DNA of 64,000 bases from Paracoccus aurantiacus (GTDB lineage: Bacteria; Pseudomonadota; Alphaproteobacteria; Rhodobacterales; Rhodobacteraceae): the NCBI RefSeq assembly GCF_007993065.1, contig NZ_VOPL01000009.1, forward strand, positions 1-64,000. Direction: 5' to 3'. Below, piece after piece: positions 62,283-64,000 of this stretch (positions within the stretch are counted from its first letter, which is position 1; the number at the start of each line of letters is the position of its first letter). The notes under the pieces were generated by a model that saw only the letters and a list, made by a program, of their open reading frames with translations, did not search any database and was not told where the DNA came from. A program made the translations under genes and the position numbers.

Positions 62283-62702
62283 CAATGATATCCTTCGTTT
62301 TCGTTGCCCGAAGAGCATGTCGCAGCGCAACAAATGATTCTCAACTGTTTTTATCAGGTATTAATTTCACATGGGTATCGGTGTGACAAAACGGTCAATC
62401 GTTGGGGCTCTCCGGCAGCGGCACGACGGCAATTTATCTGAATTTAATTAGTTATATCAATATTTTGGGAAGATTCGCCGCCGCCGCAAAACGGCTGCGG
62501 CACTTTTCAAAAAATCATCGTCAGAGCTAAATCCTGACTTTTTTAATTGACTATATCCCGGCAACCAAGCTATTGCGCGGGCGAGTTGCGCGCAGCCTTG
62601 GTCCCTCTTGTCCTGAACGCAACTCGGCACCCGCCAGCAAGGCATCAGCCAGCCGTTAAGGCCGCAAGCGTTTCAGTCCATTTCAAAGCCGAAGGATTTC
62701 GC
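62283..62702. promoter_or_regulatory. Divergent iron-regulated control region
   Basis: A 420-base gap between the receptor and isochorismate synthase genes. It is AT-rich from 62330 to 62560 and has a Fur-like site near the receptor. A hairpin candidate GCCGC-N9-GCGGC lies around 62480-62500. I see no gene in it; the frame upstream of the synthase start lacks a ribosome-binding site. Confidence 0.55.
62333..62343 (-). promoter_or_regulatory. Fur-box-like site
   Basis: On the minus strand TGAGAATCATT matches 10 of 11 core bases of the Fur consensus (TGATAATCATT). Located 51 bases before the receptor ATG. Fits iron repression of the receptor. Confidence 0.6.
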
Positions 62703-63875
62703 ATGATGATGCCATCAGGCGTTGCAGAGCATATTGCCGCTTCGAAACCTGCCGAGGGCGAGTTCGCATTTACCGGACCTCGGGGCGCCGTTCGATCCGC
62801 GGGACGAACCGCTCCGGTCGCGTCCGGGACGCAGGACTCACTGGATGAGCGCATTGCGCGCGCGTTCCGTCATGCAGGACCGCGCGCCATTATCGGCGGC
62901 GCCCTGCCGTTCAGCCGGCATCAGGCCGACCATCTCTGGTGCGCGGAAGGCGGTTCAACCATGGTCCACGCTGCCGTCGGGGCGGGTCCTATCGCCACGA
63001 CGCTGCGAATGAATGCCGCCCCGTCGCCGCGGGATTATGCAGGATCGGTGGCGAAGGCGCTTGAGCTGATACGTCAGGATGCCGCCCATCAGGATGGTCT
63101 GCGCAAGATCGTGCTGGCCCGGACATTGGCGGTCAGCGCGTCGGACCCGATTTCAATTGCAGGCCTTATGAGCCGCCTGGCCGACGATGACAGCGTCACC
63201 GCATTTCAGGTCGCCCTGCCGGGCAACGGACCTTCGCCGCGCCACCTTGTCGGCGCGACGCCCGAACTGCTCATCGAAAAGCGGGGGCGTGCGATCCTGT
63301 CAAACCCGCTGGCCGGCTCGATCCGGCGCTGCGCCGGCCCTGCCGAGGACGCGCAGGCCTGCGGCGAACTCGCGCGATCAGACAAGGACCGGCGTGAACA
63401 TGCGATGGTCGTGGAATATATCTTGGATCAGCTTTCGCCCTGGTGCCGGCGACTGGGTAGCCCCGAGGGCACGCGTCTGACCTCGACGCGCAGCATGTGG
63501 CATCTGCATACCCGCATCGTCGGAGAACTTCTCGACGACAGCGTCCCGGTTCCCGTGTTGGCGGCGGCCTTGCATCCGACACCCGCGGTCTGCGGCCTGC
63601 CCTGTCAGCGTGCGGCGGATCTGATCAGCCAACTGGAGCCTGTCGCCCGCGATTTCTATGCCGGAGCGGTGGGCTGGTGCGACAACAGGGGCGATGGCGC
63701 TTGGTATGTCGCAATCCGCTGCGCCGATATCTGCGGCCGGGAGGCGAGGCTATATGCCGGTGCCGGCATCGTCGAAGGCTCTGACCCGATGATCGAGGCC
63801 GCCGAGACAGGCAGCAAATTCGCCGCAATGCTGGCGGCTCTGGGGCTGCCCGCCGATGCCGCACTTACTGACTGA
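62703..63875 (+). CDS. Isochorismate synthase (DhbC/EntC family)
   Basis: A 390-residue chorismate-utilising enzyme. KIVLARTLAVSA, VGATPELLIEKRGRAILSNPLAGS, SDKDRREHAMVVEYILDQL and HPTPAVCGLP are the MST-family motifs; AGAGIVEGSDP ends the active site. Start at 62703 after GAAGGA. It makes isochorismate from chorismate, the first step to 2,3-dihydroxybenzoate for catecholate siderophores. The isochorismatase gene follows 19 bases later. Confidence 0.9.
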   Translation: MMMPSGVAEHIAASKPAEGEFAFTGPRGAVRSAGRTAPVASGTQDSLDERIARAFRHAGPRAIIGGALPFSRHQADHLWCAEGGSTMVHAAVGAGPIATTLRMNAAPSPRDYAGSVAKALELIRQDAAHQDGLRKIVLARTLAVSASDPISIAGLMSRLADDDSVTAFQVALPGNGPSPRHLVGATPELLIEKRGRAILSNPLAGSIRRCAGPAEDAQACGELARSDKDRREHAMVVEYILDQLSPWCRRLGSPEGTRLTSTRSMWHLHTRIVGELLDDSVPVPVLAAALHPTPAVCGLPCQRAADLISQLEPVARDFYAGAVGWCDNRGDGAWYVAIRCADICGREARLYAGAGIVEGSDPMIEAAETGSKFAAMLAALGLPADAALTD

Positions 63876-63894
63876 TCCCGAACAGAGAACGAAT

Positions 63895-64000
63895 ATGACC
63901 CTGCCGCAGATTTCCTCCTATGAACCGCCGCGTCTGACAGAAATTCCGCCATCCCGCGCCGATTGGCAGTTCCGACCGGATCGGGCGGCCCTGCTGGTCC
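63895..64000 (+). CDS. Isochorismatase (partial, 5' end only)
   Basis: The first 35 codons are present. MTLPQISSYEPP and SRADWQFRPDRAALLV match the start of EntB/DhbB/VibB isochorismatases (IPxxxxY, then VDWxxxPxRAxLLIHDMQ). It should hydrolyse isochorismate to 2,3-dihydro-2,3-dihydroxybenzoate. Whether a carrier-protein domain follows is not visible. Confidence 0.75.
   Translation, partial: MTLPQISSYEPPRLTEIPPSRADWQFRPDRAALLV

Overview
The window is about 64 kb of GC-rich bacterial DNA. Gene content and style suggest an alphaproteobacterium, most likely a Rhodobacteraceae member such as a Paracoccus relative. The pointers are an ery-type erythritol locus, several CUT2 sugar ABC importers, TRAP transport, tannase-family esterase, an ada/2OG-oxygenase pair and IS6-family remnants. 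This placement is inferred from content; no rRNA or tRNA gene was seen. Genes are dense, often joined by ATGA overlaps.

Region by region: (1) 1-5.7 kb holds a sugar or cyclitol uptake unit: a partial TIM-barrel isomerase, a CUT2 importer, a LacI regulator and a Gfo/Idh/MocA oxidoreductase. (2) 5.8-17.8 kb is a complete erythritol locus. DeoR-eryH-eryI reads right, eryABCD reads left, and a DUF2291 gene plus a CUT2 importer (eryEFG) reads right from a divergent control region. Together they import erythritol, phosphorylate and oxidise it, and isomerise the tetrulose phosphate to D-erythrose 4-phosphate. (3) 17.8-18.2 kb carries two broken, oppositely oriented IS6-family transposase fragments. 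(4) 18.2-26.0 kb is a leftward SorC-controlled operon with a D-lyxose-isomerase-like cupin, PfkB, ROK and P-loop kinases, two different class I aldolases, an SDR and a Gfo/Idh enzyme. I could not match it to a described pathway. (5) 26.1-36.1 kb is a LacI-controlled divergent sugar unit: SDR, class II aldolase and FGGY kinase to the left; SDR and a third CUT2 importer to the right, then a DhaK-DhaL kinase.

(6) 36.2-44.3 kb is a redox cluster around a LysR regulator: two aldo/keto reductases (one with a Tat signal), a secreted alpha/beta hydrolase, a Tat-type flavodoxin, an NAD(P)-binding protein, a cytochrome P460-like protein, a DUF4405 membrane protein and a second hydrolase. Four of its promoters share a CTAATC-centred motif. 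(7) 44.4-49.3 kb is an alkylation-damage island: an uncharacterised protein with an Ada-like Cys motif, alkB, an SDR, ada, a 2OG-Fe(II) oxygenase and ogt. All four transcription units start with a 22-bp element that resembles the E. coli Ada box. This is the most interesting part of the window.

(8) 49.6-58.1 kb is a leftward operon with tannase/feruloyl-esterase-like hydrolase, TRAP transporter, SDR, enoyl-CoA hydratase and acyl-CoA ligase, facing a MarR gene across a 30-bp nested palindrome. (9) 58.3-60.2 kb carries a zinc alcohol dehydrogenase and an SDR. (10) 60.3-64 kb starts a catecholate siderophore locus: TonB-dependent receptor with a Fur-like box, isochorismate synthase, and the beginning of an isochorismatase that runs off the window.
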